Origin: Trichinella spiralis
Taxonomy: Eukaryota > Nematoda > Enoplea > Trichinellida > Trichinellidae
Assembly: GCA_000181795.3 (NCBI GenBank)
Contig: CM012955.1
Span: 8,653,279-8,717,278, forward strand
Length of the DNA stretch: 64,000 bases
Direction of reading: 5' to 3'
Below are positions 25,801 to 36,881 of this stretch, in pieces (position 1 is the stretch's first letter; the number at the start of each line of letters is the position of its first letter). The position numbers were made by a program, and so were the translations under genes. The notes below the pieces were generated by a model. That model was given only the letters and a program-made list of their open reading frames with translations, was not told the origin of the DNA and searched no databases.

Positions 25801-28800
25801 ACAAAAATGTCTGGCTTATTTTTCTGCGTTTCTGTATTGAGTATGCAGTCTTGTTCGTCGTAATAGTACATCAGAGAGATGCATTTAAAATCAGATCCGG
25901 CTTCTTTTGGAGGACTAAATTCAATTTCAGATTAAAATGATGAAACGTTATCCAGGTATGCAAATTATAAAAGATAAAAACAGTGTTCAATTTAAATTAT
26001 CACAATAAATGAATTTACTTCAGGCATAAATCTTGACATTTAGTTACTGATGGCACGTTTTCGATGACAAATGCAGCATAACCAACCAAAAGTTGCTGTG
26101 GATATCGAATAAAGGATGGAAAAGAACGACACACTGATTTTGCTAAATAATAATAATAACATATATAAATAAAGATAAATTACATATATACATCGGTATG
26201 ATATTACTATTATAAATACATTATTATTGGTTGGTTGGTATGGATAGTTTCATATTTGTACAATTATGAATAAGCATTATTTCATGAAATTATATGCAAA
26301 TAAATGAAGTATTAAGCTTTAAGAATAGAAAAAGAATTTTGAGATTTGAAATTTTAAATAAATGTCTGTTTGAAAATTTTGACCACGATACTGTATATTT
26401 TTACCTGCATAACACTGCTTTTCATAATAGTCGAATCCGGCCTGTTCCACTAGTTTTGATCGACCCATTGGCTCTAAGCGATCATCTGACAAATGACATT
26501 TCTTTTCAGCCGCATTATAGCTGAATGATTTGCAATTGTAGTGTCCTTTCGGACCAATTCCGTGTGTGCATAAGTATGAGCAAGCTTGCAATGAATATCC
26601 ATGCAGTGTGATTCCTTGGTAAATTTTTGTATTTTCACTTTTTGTATATTGCATTACAGTATCTCCAGAACATGTAGCTAAAATTATAAAAGTTATTTAT
26701 TCAATTTAATTTCTAAGACTTATTACTGATTTACTTGTGATAAAGATTTTTTCAAATGCATGAGAAAAAATATACTGAAAAACTTATACTTGAAATTGAA
26801 ATATACTTACAACCGGCGCAGTTATTGTCAAAGTAGATTACGCTATCACTGGTTTCTTCAACGAATAAATCAGGACGTTGGAATCGAGTTTCAGTATTCA
26901 AAATGCAGTCTTTGTCGGCAGTGTAAAACATGGCTGAACGGCACTCGAATCCAAAGTTTTGGATGCTTTCAAGGCAACTCTTAAATTTTAAAATAACAAT
27001 TGGTAAATATTTCAAAAAGTTAAAAACCCGTACCTTCCAGCATTCGCTCACTGAAGCCGATGAAACTACTTGCTTTGCATATCCAACTAATATTTTTTGT
27101 GGCACCATTTCAAATGTATAAGGAGAAGTGCAGACATGGCTGGCTGAAAAATACAATAAAGTTAGTTACTGAGTATTTTCCAAACTGAAATTGTTAAGCA
27201 GTTACAAAACAAATTTCAAAAACATTGCTAATAAATGTACTTACATTCAACGCATGATTTCTGATAAAAGCTTGGTCCGGTAGAAGTTTGTAGCTGCTGA
27301 GATTGAAATTTGCTCACTAAACGGCACATTGATGCTTCACTATCATATTCATACCCAGCACAAGGAAATGAACCGTCAGAACTATCCTGAAATAATGGAT
27401 TCATAACAAGATCAAATTATCTACACCAAATAATAAACCTTGTTAGTTTCGCAAAAGTAGCTGCACTCTTCGATGGTTCTTCTACTTTCCGTGCGAACAA
27501 CATTTCCAGTGGAAAGCATTTTACCCATATGCAAAATAAACATCGGCTTAGCACCATTCAAGCATGATGTGATGGATGCTGAAATTTTGCAGATTTTAAA
27601 ATGCATTATACTAATGAAACTTCTGTCCATTTTGGATTATAAACTTCAGATTTATTTATTCCTAAAACCAGTTAATGGTGCGCATAATGATTTGTGGTCA
27701 GTATGGAATTTGTTTTTCATCTTTCAAACAGTTACTAAAAATTTTATTACTAAATGTTAGTCTCTTTGCTAAAGTGGGAGCGGAAATATTATTAGTTCAG
27801 AAAGAACAATAATTTAAGAAAAAAATTCACGCTAAAAATAGTATTCATGGGAATAACGGTAATTTTAAGGTTTTTTTTCATGTTTATCATTTCTGTAACA
27901 ATGAAAAAGACTTGAGACGTTTTTGACAAATCTTTAACTTGCTCAACAAAACTCTTTGCAACGTTTCAAATTCTTTTGAAGCAAACTGCAGGAAAGGTTA
28001 AAAGTTTACAAAAGACATCAAACATGGTCATTGACACAGCTGTGAATTGAAGGGGCATTTATCACTTTGACCTTACCAACAGCTGCACAGCCAGTACTTC
28101 CAGGCACTGCGTAATGTGATGAATTATCAAAATTACATCAGATAAAAAAAGCTAACTTCTGTATCGTGTTGCCAATGATCACAAATGATTTCGTTTATTG
28201 AAATTAAAGCTGTGAATATTTGACCACATCTATCATTGCAACGGCAGTTTTCACTGTGGATTTCGATAAAAAGTGAAACAATTTAAAGCATATCTTAAAC
28301 TTTTGTGAGGTTTTAGCCAGTTTACATTTAAATCTACTGTCGTTATTAGTCGAACCATTCAATAACTCTCAGTACTTTCGTTCTTCACATAATTAAGGTA
28401 TTATTAATTGGTCTGTTAGTTTATAACTAGAAAAAGCAATTCTGAATGTTGATAAGCAACTGTTTCCAAGCACAAACGCACTTAATCATTTTGCAGTAAA
28501 AACAGCGGAATAGTATTACTACTTTTGCATATGGTATGAAGCCAATGTCTTCAAAAAATGACAGCTCCATACGAAATGCGTAATTTTTATCTTTCCACTA
28601 AACAATGTTTACGCCATATTTGGCATGTCCGAAATTAGTGAGAATCCACTCATTAAGATGTTTTTGCGTGAAAATGAAAGAAAGGAATAATGCAAAATTT
28701 AAAAACTTGCTACCTGTCAGATGATAATTAAAACATTTTAACTTATCATACATATGAGTTTGGTTTATCATATTATAAGGAATACACAAAAAAGAACATA

Positions 28801-28928
28801 CGAATTTCATCGCTGAGCAAGGTAGTTGCCATGGCTTGAGTGTGAACATTGCTTGTTTGTGAATTAATTCCACTAAAAGATGCAAAAAGAGCGACAAAAA
28901 TAGCCAACAACTTCGTATAATCCCTCAT
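22850..28928 (-). CDS. NOAH/NompA-like apical matrix protein: six PAN modules plus ZP domain
   Basis: Cuticle-linked extracellular matrix protein of the NompA/NOAH-1/NOAH-2 type, which couples epidermis and sensory dendrites to the cuticle in embryos and moults. Nineteen exons (28802-28928, 27439-27578, 27245-27386, 27034-27143, 26811-26979, 26405-26677, 26019-26142, 25748-25914, 25561-25687, 25360-25505, 25154-25283, 24921-25077, 24481-24867, 24267-24421, 23945-24171, 23582-23886, 23335-23443, 23077-23217, 22850-23013) sum to 3,300 bases, 1,099 residues. Order: signal peptide (MRDYTKLLAIFVALFASF), six Cys-rich PAN/apple modules (about 43-604), a Pro-rich linker, a ZP domain (about 650-960, including CQLDICQGPCKPAVCN), a furin-type site GRRKRQA, then a transmembrane helix near the C-terminus (VSSFLSIVALTQCIAIGII) with a short basic tail. 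Five PAN modules span two exons split mid-module; the third is one exon. The ATG at 28928 opens the signal peptide. Confidence 0.93.
27579..28801 (-). other. First intron of the NOAH-like gene (1.2 kb)
   Basis: This intron separates the signal-peptide exon from the first PAN exon. It carries a diverged copy of the gene's promoter-proximal block at 28004-28110. Nothing else stands out. Confidence 0.8.
28004..28110 (-). promoter_or_regulatory. Intronic copy of the NOAH promoter block
   Basis: This 107-base stretch repeats, in the same order and spacing, landmarks of 29088-29195: tttacaaaagac, tggtcattgacacagc, ttgacc, and acttccaggcactgc. The core tggtcattgacaca and the acttccaggcactgc string are identical in both. 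The TATA-like centre is changed here (tttaca instead of tttata). It lies about 430 bases upstream of the first PAN exon, so it could be an alternative promoter or a dead duplicate. It also has a TGACCTT element, the AAGGTCA half-site bound by ROR/SF-1-type nuclear receptors. Confidence 0.55.
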
Positions 28929-28978
28929 CGTGATGGAGAAGTCCACCGCTGGGATGCTCAATAAGCGGCAGTGATACA

Positions 28979-29000
28979 GCAGCAGCAGCAGCAGCAGCAG
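28979..29000. repeat. (CAG)n trinucleotide run in the NOAH 5' flank
   Basis: About seven to eight tandem CAG units on the plus strand (CTG on the gene strand), 50-70 bases upstream of the NOAH-like start codon, probably in its 5' UTR. Confidence 0.85.
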
Positions 29001-29087
29001 TGAAGAGTTTTACTGATGGAGCACACAATGCAGATTCACTATTTCTGCTGAACTGATTAGTCTTATTAAAAGTAAAGAAAGTTAAAT

Positions 29088-29195
29088 GTTTATAAAAGAC
29101 ACGGGATGTGGTCATTGACACATCGTCGTCTTGCAGGAACATTCCATTACCTTGACCCGTTCGGTGGTTTCATCGGTCACACTTCCAGGCACTGC
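29088..29195 (-). promoter_or_regulatory. Putative core promoter of the NOAH-like gene
   Basis: About 160-270 bases upstream of the start codon. It contains a TATA-like ttttataaac on the minus strand (about 29088-29097), the string tggtcattgacaca, a ttgaccc element and acttccaggcactgc. A near-copy lies in intron 1, which marks the block as a unit. TGACC-type half-sites would fit nuclear-receptor control of a cuticle gene during moulting; that is inference. Confidence 0.45.
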
Positions 29196-30857
29196 ACAGC
29201 ATAACGCATCCGAGCGAGTCAATGTCAACTAAATCGAAACATGCATTACTGAGCTTCTGTTTTTACTGGTTTGAATTTTCGATGGAAAATATGTTTTTTT
29301 CTCTTCTTTCAACTGGAACACAGAACAAATTCATCTGTTAATGAGTCACCTCTTATTAACAACTACGCATTTTGTTCGTCAGTTTTAAAAAGAGATCCAT
29401 TGAACTTTAAGTGCTAATTGTCTGTTCTTACAGTATCATGTTCCTAAAAAAACAAGAAGCAAATAAACTGAAATGAAATTGTTGTATTTTCGCATATTTT
29501 TTAATCTTAATGTACTGAAAGTTTAAACAAAGTTTTAGAGAGGTGGAATATGATTAGAAATTACAAAAAAAAACAACATCAGATTAATTTGTGACAAACA
29601 ATTAATTGTACACAGCTCTCTTCAAAATAACATTTCATTATTTTTCAAAATGCAATACAAAATATGGAAAAATTAAAAAAGTTTTCGAACAAATTTGCAA
29701 GACTTAATTCGATCTGATTGCCAGATTTTTGAAAATTCAAAGAAATATTTTCTGTTACAAATTTAAATATCAACAATATTAAAATGGTCCGTTGAAATTA
29801 TTCATTCTGTTGGTTATCAAATATCTGAATCTCATTAATTTCTTTTTCTCTTCAAAGAGTGGAGATCAAGCGGAGACGTCGTTTTCAAATTGCAGGGACA
29901 GTTTATTGAAACTGATTGGAATTTTCAATCTGTCCCCTACAGCTGTGGCGATACCCTGAAACTACATTGCAGAGTTCAATCTTAATCAAATTGTTCAAGA
30001 TGAGCAATTATGCGATTGAATTATTTCCAATCGAAATATTGGTTGCCTTAATTGGTAAACAATGAAATGATTGCACAAGGTTGCCAACACAGCCTTGGCA
30101 CAATCACCCATGATGACTGGAAAATGGGAAATGGGTTATATGACGTTTCATTTGCTCAAGCGGTGTTTGACCTCTTGCCAAAATAAATTCTGTTTACGTA
30201 TTTATAAAGCAAATTTTGTGAACACATCCTCAATTTTGCTTTCTAAAAAAATGCATACGTTGTAAAACTTTTCTTCAGTACAAAATAATAGATCGATCAG
30301 TGGTAGGTCGAATGATACAAATTGATGATTTCTATTTCATTTTAAATAACTTTCATTAAATTCAACTGTCATCTGACACGTAAAAATAATTTTCAAAAAA
30401 AATCAATTACTGACATGATGAACATTTAAATAATATTAACGAAATCATCTAATTTCTTGTTTAAAACAAAATCATAACCATGAATTAACCGCTTGCTTAT
30501 TCACGGCTTTATTCAAGCAGCTCTATCCTGAATAAGAAGAGTGAATTCTCTTGAAAATAATACATCCCATCTCGACAACTCAAATTAATAAATTTCCCAA
30601 TAAAACAGATACATAATTTCATGCAGTTCATAAGTTTGCTCAAAAAACAACAAAGCAACAGCCACCAATTAAATAAATAAATTAATTAACCTCTGACATC
30701 AGTGGTAAAGACGTTTGTATAAATTTCAGGACCAAAATATTCAGAAAAACGTGGAAAAGGTAATGGGATTTTCTTTCCAGGTGCATCAAAAAGCAATGAG
30801 CATGATAATACAGAACAAGAATAAACAAAGCAATCTTTACAAACATATATATATTTA
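29196..30857. other. Intergenic upstream of the NOAH-like gene
   Basis: About 1.66 kb. The stretch 29860-30180 is less AT-rich than its surroundings and includes an imperfect hairpin (29895-29936) and a short plus-strand frame, but no known domain. A minus-strand stretch at 30708-30840 is open in two frames behind a gtttgtaaag acceptor and may be a 3' exon of the membrane-protein gene ending at 30858. Confidence 0.45.
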
Positions 30858-31883
30858 TTAAATATATTTTTCAGCAGGCAATACTGCTATATCACAATCA
30901 ACAAGCACGGAAAACACTAGAACAATAACATCCAGAAAGTAGACTCCAAGTGAAAGTAGACTAACTTCAACCGATACATTACACAGAATTACAAAAGAAG
31001 CTATGATGAAAATTTTTAGAAAGGCACTGAAATCAACAAATGTTGAATTCAAAAAAAAAATTACAAAAATCGTGGAAAAAAACAGAAAACTTTTCGCTTT
31101 TCTGTAGAAGGATAAATAACTAAACAAAATTAGCATTGTCTACTCAAGTAAGTATTGCAATGAATAAAAAACATACACAAGTGTGAGTAGAAAGCATAAA
31201 ACAATCTTCATCCAAGATGACTGTTTTTCACTTGGATCAGTAGCCTTTATCTAATGATAAAAAATAAAAATATTGAAGCAGGAACTATATTGTGAAAGTT
31301 ACCTCTATATACAAATACTATCAAAAAAGAAAAAGAAAAAATTAAAATAAAAAAAAACAAATCACTGCAGCATAGATTAAAGTGTAGAAAAAGTTTAAAA
31401 ACTCACTGCTGAAAAAAAATGATAAAATGCTTCTACATGTCACCTTAAGCACCGAAGAAATACTGCTCTAACGACTGGGACAAATGAAACAGAATGTTAA
31501 AATAAACGAATAAATTTTACCTCACAAATAAATATTATAGGGGAATATTGTACATAATAATCAAAAATAAAATTTCCTTCAAATTTTGAAAAGCAAAGTC
31601 AACTTAAAAATGAGCCGGAAAAAAAGAATTCATGCACTTTTTTCGAAAATATTTGCTAAGAGACAATAATAACATGAATATTGAAGCGCATAAAAACAAA
31701 GAACAGCGGCAAATGCACACTTCATAATAATAATAATAATAATAACATGAATATCAATATATTATTCAAAAAAATATAAGAAAAACTACTTAGGAGAAAT
31801 ATGTACAAATTTGCTTTTCCAACAACTGCGCATTCAGGGATCAGTTCGAGTTCCTTCGCTTCCACCTTCAACTGATTTCTCAT
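30858..31883 (-). CDS. Probable multi-pass membrane protein, function unknown
   Basis: The ATG at 31883 opens MRNQLKVEAKELELIPECAV then VGKANLYIFLL. It joins, with matching phases, exons 31790-31883, 31521-31576, a 24-base microexon 31444-31467 (SSISSVLK), and about 31177-31250 (IKATDPSEKQSSWMKIVLCF). These lead into an open stretch 30858-31119 rich in hydrophobic helices (FLFFSTIFVIFFL, IFIIASFVILCNV, LGVYFLDVIVLVFSVL). I count at least four membrane spans and do not recognise the family. The last junction and 3' end are uncertain: a further exon at about 30708-30840 is possible. The stop overlaps an AATAAA. The first exon lies behind a gctttag acceptor inside the Mextli 3' end, so this may be the second gene of an operon. 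Confidence 0.45.
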
Positions 31884-34800
31884 TGTATGGCTAAAGCAAA
31901 AAACAAGCACTTTACAATTCCTATAAACAACAATGATAATAATAATAATGGCAATATTATAATCATAACAATAAATAGACATTATATGCAAGCAGATGAT
32001 TTGTTCTCGTTAAATAAAAAGCGCACATTTAACAACAAATTGACAACTATTTTACACACAACAACGTTTTCAAAAATGTAAAAACAAATTTTTACTGCGC
32101 ATAAAATTTCTGGTGCTGCTCTGGCAACTGCTTGCAAAATTGTGGACGTCCCTTTGACGTGGGGACTCTGTGAAAGCTTAATGAACTCTTCACGACTATA
32201 GTACCGAATCTGGTGACTGTTATCTTCTAAAAAGTCAAATTACATATATATGCAAGCTACTGATGTCAAAATTTTGCTTAATCATAATACCGGAACAGAT
32301 TTTTTTTATTGCTACGTTTACGACAAAATAATTATAAAATAAAAAATCAACACACTCATTATCTGATTGCTAAAAAATGATTATTCGTTATTTTACCTTG
32401 AATGCATGTTAAACGAGTACGGTCCAATCTGGACACTGTTTCGCCATTTATATCTACCTGTTGAATAAAAAACATTAATTAGCAACATATTGAAAGAACA
32501 TAAGCCAAGTATAATCAAATATACAAAACCAATGACATTGTCATTTAAATAAATGTCCAATTTAAACTAAAAAAATGGTTTTAGCATCACTGATAATAGG
32601 AATTGAAAAACAACTCTCTTTTATTTCAAATTCTAATGAAATTACTTCAAAACATTAAAAAGTCTATACATTTACTAGATGGTAACATGATCGAACTAGC
32701 TTCAAACTGGAAATAAATTACAATGAATATAAGAGCAAATCACGCTACTTTACAACCAACAGATCCAACGCAGTTATTCATTTCACAATTTAAGTTCATC
32801 TCTCCAAACTTATCTGCCAAATTTGGAGTGCTACGAGCAGACAATAGCTTCTGTTGCGTGCTCATATTTCCACCAATGTAAGATCTAGGCATAAGAAAAG
32901 AAAAAGTTACAAAGTTATAGAAGAATTAATAATTGGAAATAAATTATTTTTTCTTCTCACGTGATATTTTCTTGGATAAGATCCTTTTCCAATTCAGGAA
33001 CGGTTTCCATTATGAGATTTTTTAAATTTTCATTTAAAGATGACAAAGATTTTCGACGATTGAAGCTCCACGATGAATTATTATGTCTTTCTAAATTTCT
33101 AGAACTATTCTGCTCATGGTTACCCTAGAAAGAAAGCAATTGTTTCAATCAGCTAATTTTACTTCGAAAAAAAATTTGAATAAAATTCTGATACTCTCTG
33201 AGATTTAAAGTAAACATCCAGCGCCTTACGAGCAGTCTGCAAAAGCTTCGGATTTGCGCTAATTAATTTCAACATCTCACCGTTATCTCCAGTCATAATT
33301 TCCATTTCAGATTCTCTTTTTGAGTTGCGCAATTTCACGTTTCCTACGTGCTCTTCTGAACCGGAGCGAATTATTCCTGAACATGTGCCTCCACGATGCA
33401 CCACCTAAACGTATGAAGAAAACTTGAATAAATAAATAAATATATATATACATATATTTATTTCCAATAATTTTCATACTTTGCCTGGTGACAAATTCTG
33501 ACGATTATCCACGCTACCAGTTTCTGACGACTAAAGTGCCAGTGTATTATAATGTTTGTGAAAGGCGCCAAAAGGCTGATTACCTTAGCTCGATCAGGTG
33601 AAACATTTCGTCTAATAGTTTCTTCGATTAAACTTGTTGCTAATTCGATCGCTTCTTCATTCGGACCGTTGATAGTAATTGTTCTATCTTTACTATTTGG
33701 AGTTACTGAAAAGCCAATACATGACGTGCAACCTTTCCGAATTATGGAATATAATCTAACGATGTAAAATGTTTTCTTACCCTTCTGAAATGAGACAATA
33801 GTGTTGCTCATTTCCTCTATTACGGCAACACGTCTTCCTTTCACTCCCATTACTAAAAGAGTTAAAATCACATTTTTTACAAATTTATTACAAAACGAAA
33901 TGGAATTTTATTTCGCTATTGAATTTTAAACACACGCTTTCTCAAATATTTAAATGACAAACCTTTTCCAGAATCTGCATTACGTATTACTATATCAGAT
34001 CGGCATAGATTCTTTCCAGAAGATCTACAAACAATAAAGTACAACTTTAACAAACCCAAACTGAAAAAAACTGATGTGTACTAATTACTTCAAAGGACGA
34101 TTCGGTTTTGAAGTTGTTTTTGAAACCATTTTGTTACTTGTTAACGGTGGACTAGGATTATTTATCGGAGTGCCTTTCTGATAAATATTAGGATGGCTAA
34201 GTCCAGATGCAAGCGGTTTGGTAGCAATTGCTGGTGCAATAACATTCGCAGTTGGAGAGATGAATGCAATGCCAGTTTGAGGATGCGACAAAGGTGAAGC
34301 TGGTATGAGAAAATACGGCGTCGCACCTGCCATAGCAGGAGTAGCTGAAACTAAACCAACAGGCTGTACTTATTAATCAAATCATTTGCCAATAAAAGTA
34401 AATGCATTTGTTACGACTGCTCAAATCTGCCGTAGATGCAATCTGAGCGCCACCAGGAAAGTTGAAAGCAAATGGATTAATGGTAACTGTCCCAAACGGC
34501 GGAGCAGATTCAGGAGCAGTCGGCAAATGATCAGTCTCATTTGTGGCAGCATTTTCGTTGTAATTGAGATCCTGATTTGCAATCGATCCACACGATCGTT
34601 TCATATAATACCTTGAATGAGCCAAGTTTGGCCGCCAACCCATAGCTCGAAACTCAATCAATTCCATAATTTCCAAACGACACATCGTTCCTAGCTGTCC
34701 GCTGTCACGGCAACAAGCTTGACGAAGAGATATAAAGACATTATTCAATTCTTCTAAAAAATGCATTTAAATAACTTTTTATAATAATGATTTAAACATC

Positions 34801-36881
34801 CTTCGTTACACACATTATGCAAGTGCATATCTTTATGAAATAGTAAAAGCTTTCCGAGAAATGCAATAAATTAATTTCTGCATACAAACAAAATGTCATT
34901 ATTTAAATACAGCATTGTTTGAGAATCTATAGCGAGCAGCACGTTGGTGCTTACGAAAAGTACTCACGTTGGTGGGAATTTTCCATGGATGAGCCGTACT
35001 TCTTCAACTGGGTAATTAAGCGCAAAATCTGAGTTCCCAAGAATGCGCTAAATTCTCCACCCTTCACCGCTCTGTTGACTTGCTCCATCAAGTCTAATAT
35101 TTCCACTAAAAACAATACAATAGTTTTATAATTGTAAAATGGCGGATTTAGCTGATTTATAACTGACAATACAAGTTGAACTGAAATTACAAGGAGGAAT
35201 TTGAACATATTTACTGAATTATTTTTCATACTAATATTTTAAATAATTTCACGACTGTTTAATAGCCAGTAAGTGACTGATTAACTATTCACTGTTGATG
35301 CAAACAAGAAAATCGTTTTTCCTGATTATTATTCTTCAATGCAATTCATTCGAACATTCTTTAATTTTACGCTGCGTAAACATAAACTAACAACACAGTG
35401 AGTCATTCTCTTGAACATTTGCTTCCCTGTCAAACATTTGAAACATAACAATTTAGCAAAACAAAACAGGAAATAGCATATCACTTACAAACGCAAATGC
35501 GCAACAATACAAACTATTTATTACGTAAATGCAAAAAAGCAAGCATTTCGATTGCCTGCCATTCAACTGCTACTTTCTGTCATCTTCTGAAAGAAGTTCT
35601 GCTCAGTGCAGAAAATCCTAATAAATGAAAAATTAGATTCGATTCATTTTTTACATAAAATATTCTGTTTTAAAAGCCTTAATTTCATACACAAATATCA
35701 CTTGCAAATCACTGTTTCCTATGGTAGGAAATGCATAAAAAACATATCATTGTCAGCACTGAAAGATATTCCAAGCTTAAATTTTGATTTCACTTCAATT
35801 ACGGAACAATAAATGATCGAATAAACAAGTAGCCTGCATTTGCTAAGATAATAAAAACAAAGAAACAACAAAGTTCTCCATTTCATGTCAGCTAATTTGT
35901 ACTAGTCATTAAATATAATGCCAAACCATGATGCAACTTCTAACAGTGAGCAGAAATTCAACAGAGAAATTGCAAAAACACAAATCAGCATCGAAATTAA
36001 TTCCACACCTTTTGAAGCGTAATTATATTGCATAAATTAGTAATCCTGTTATAAATTACAAATTGATGAATGTGATGATGATATGTGTGCATATCATTAA
36101 TTTTTCTTCGCAATGAAAACTGAATAGTCGTGAAAAATCATTTCTACTAAAGTTTAGTTTCAGAACAAAATTTCACTTCAGATGATTGATACGTAATTTG
36201 CATTAGAAAATGCACATAAGAAATCAGCGTGGACATGAACAAATAAAGATTTGGTTGGGGAAAAAAACAAAGAAATATAACTTGTCATAAAAAACAGTAA
36301 GAATGAATGATTACAGTAATAAATTGGAAAATTATATCACAAATTGAACATCTTAAAACTACTTTAAATAAATTTAATAAATTGCTCTAAAAAAATAAAT
36401 AAATAAATGAAAATCAGTCAACAATAGCAAGTAATGTTTGTTTGTTTGACTTACACAATGACATATCGTCAGTAGTTACCGGTGTGGATGTCGTACTGTA
36501 ATGGTATTCGTTGTAACGATTTCCTCGAGCTGTACTATTTATAGATAATTCCAGTGGGCGAGGCTTTGTTCTAGTGTTGTTAATGTTGTTGGTGGTGTTG
36601 TTGCCACCACTGCTACCACTGCTGGTGTTGGTGATGTTGCTGTTGGCGTTGGTATTATTAGTTTTGTTAGTACTGTCACTGGTTGGAGCAACGTTCACAA
36701 AGTGCGCATTGCCAAGAACGGCCGCTCCGGGTTGTGCATTAACGCGAACACCACGGCCGCTATTGTTACTTGGTAAATTCGAAACATGGCTATTATTATT
36801 CGTATGGATCGTTGCGTTCACGTTCGGATTTGTTACAGCAACGCTGCTGTTCGGATTATTCGTCGCCGCCGAAGCAGACAT
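31834..36881 (-). CDS. mxt: Mextli-like eIF4E-binding protein (MIF4G-like + KH)
   Basis: Mextli binds eIF4E and acts as a cytoplasmic translation scaffold in flies and nematodes. Fourteen exons (36455-36881, 34968-35105, 34418-34753, 34089-34344, 33963-34024, 33781-33852, 33584-33705, 33480-33530, 33195-33404, 32961-33124, 32749-32884, 32397-32457, 32096-32226, 31834-31890) sum to 2,223 bases, 740 residues. The N-terminus is a low-complexity Asn/Thr/Ser tract, then a helical MIF4G-like region (about 145-245; LLEILDLMEQVNRAV, MELIEFRAMGWRPNL), a Pro-rich linker, and a KH domain with GxxG as GVKG. Near the C-terminus comes YYSREEFIKLSQSP, matching the eIF4E-binding Y-x4-L-hydrophobic motif with Phe for Leu. 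The ATG at 36881 lies behind a caatttttag acceptor, suggesting trans-splicing. The final 19-codon exon is one of two options; reading through exon 13 gives another tail. Confidence 0.82.
35106..36454 (-). other. First Mextli intron (1.35 kb)
   Basis: Lies between the Asn-rich first exon and the MIF4G-like region. AT-rich; no embedded gene or repeat recognised. Confidence 0.75.
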
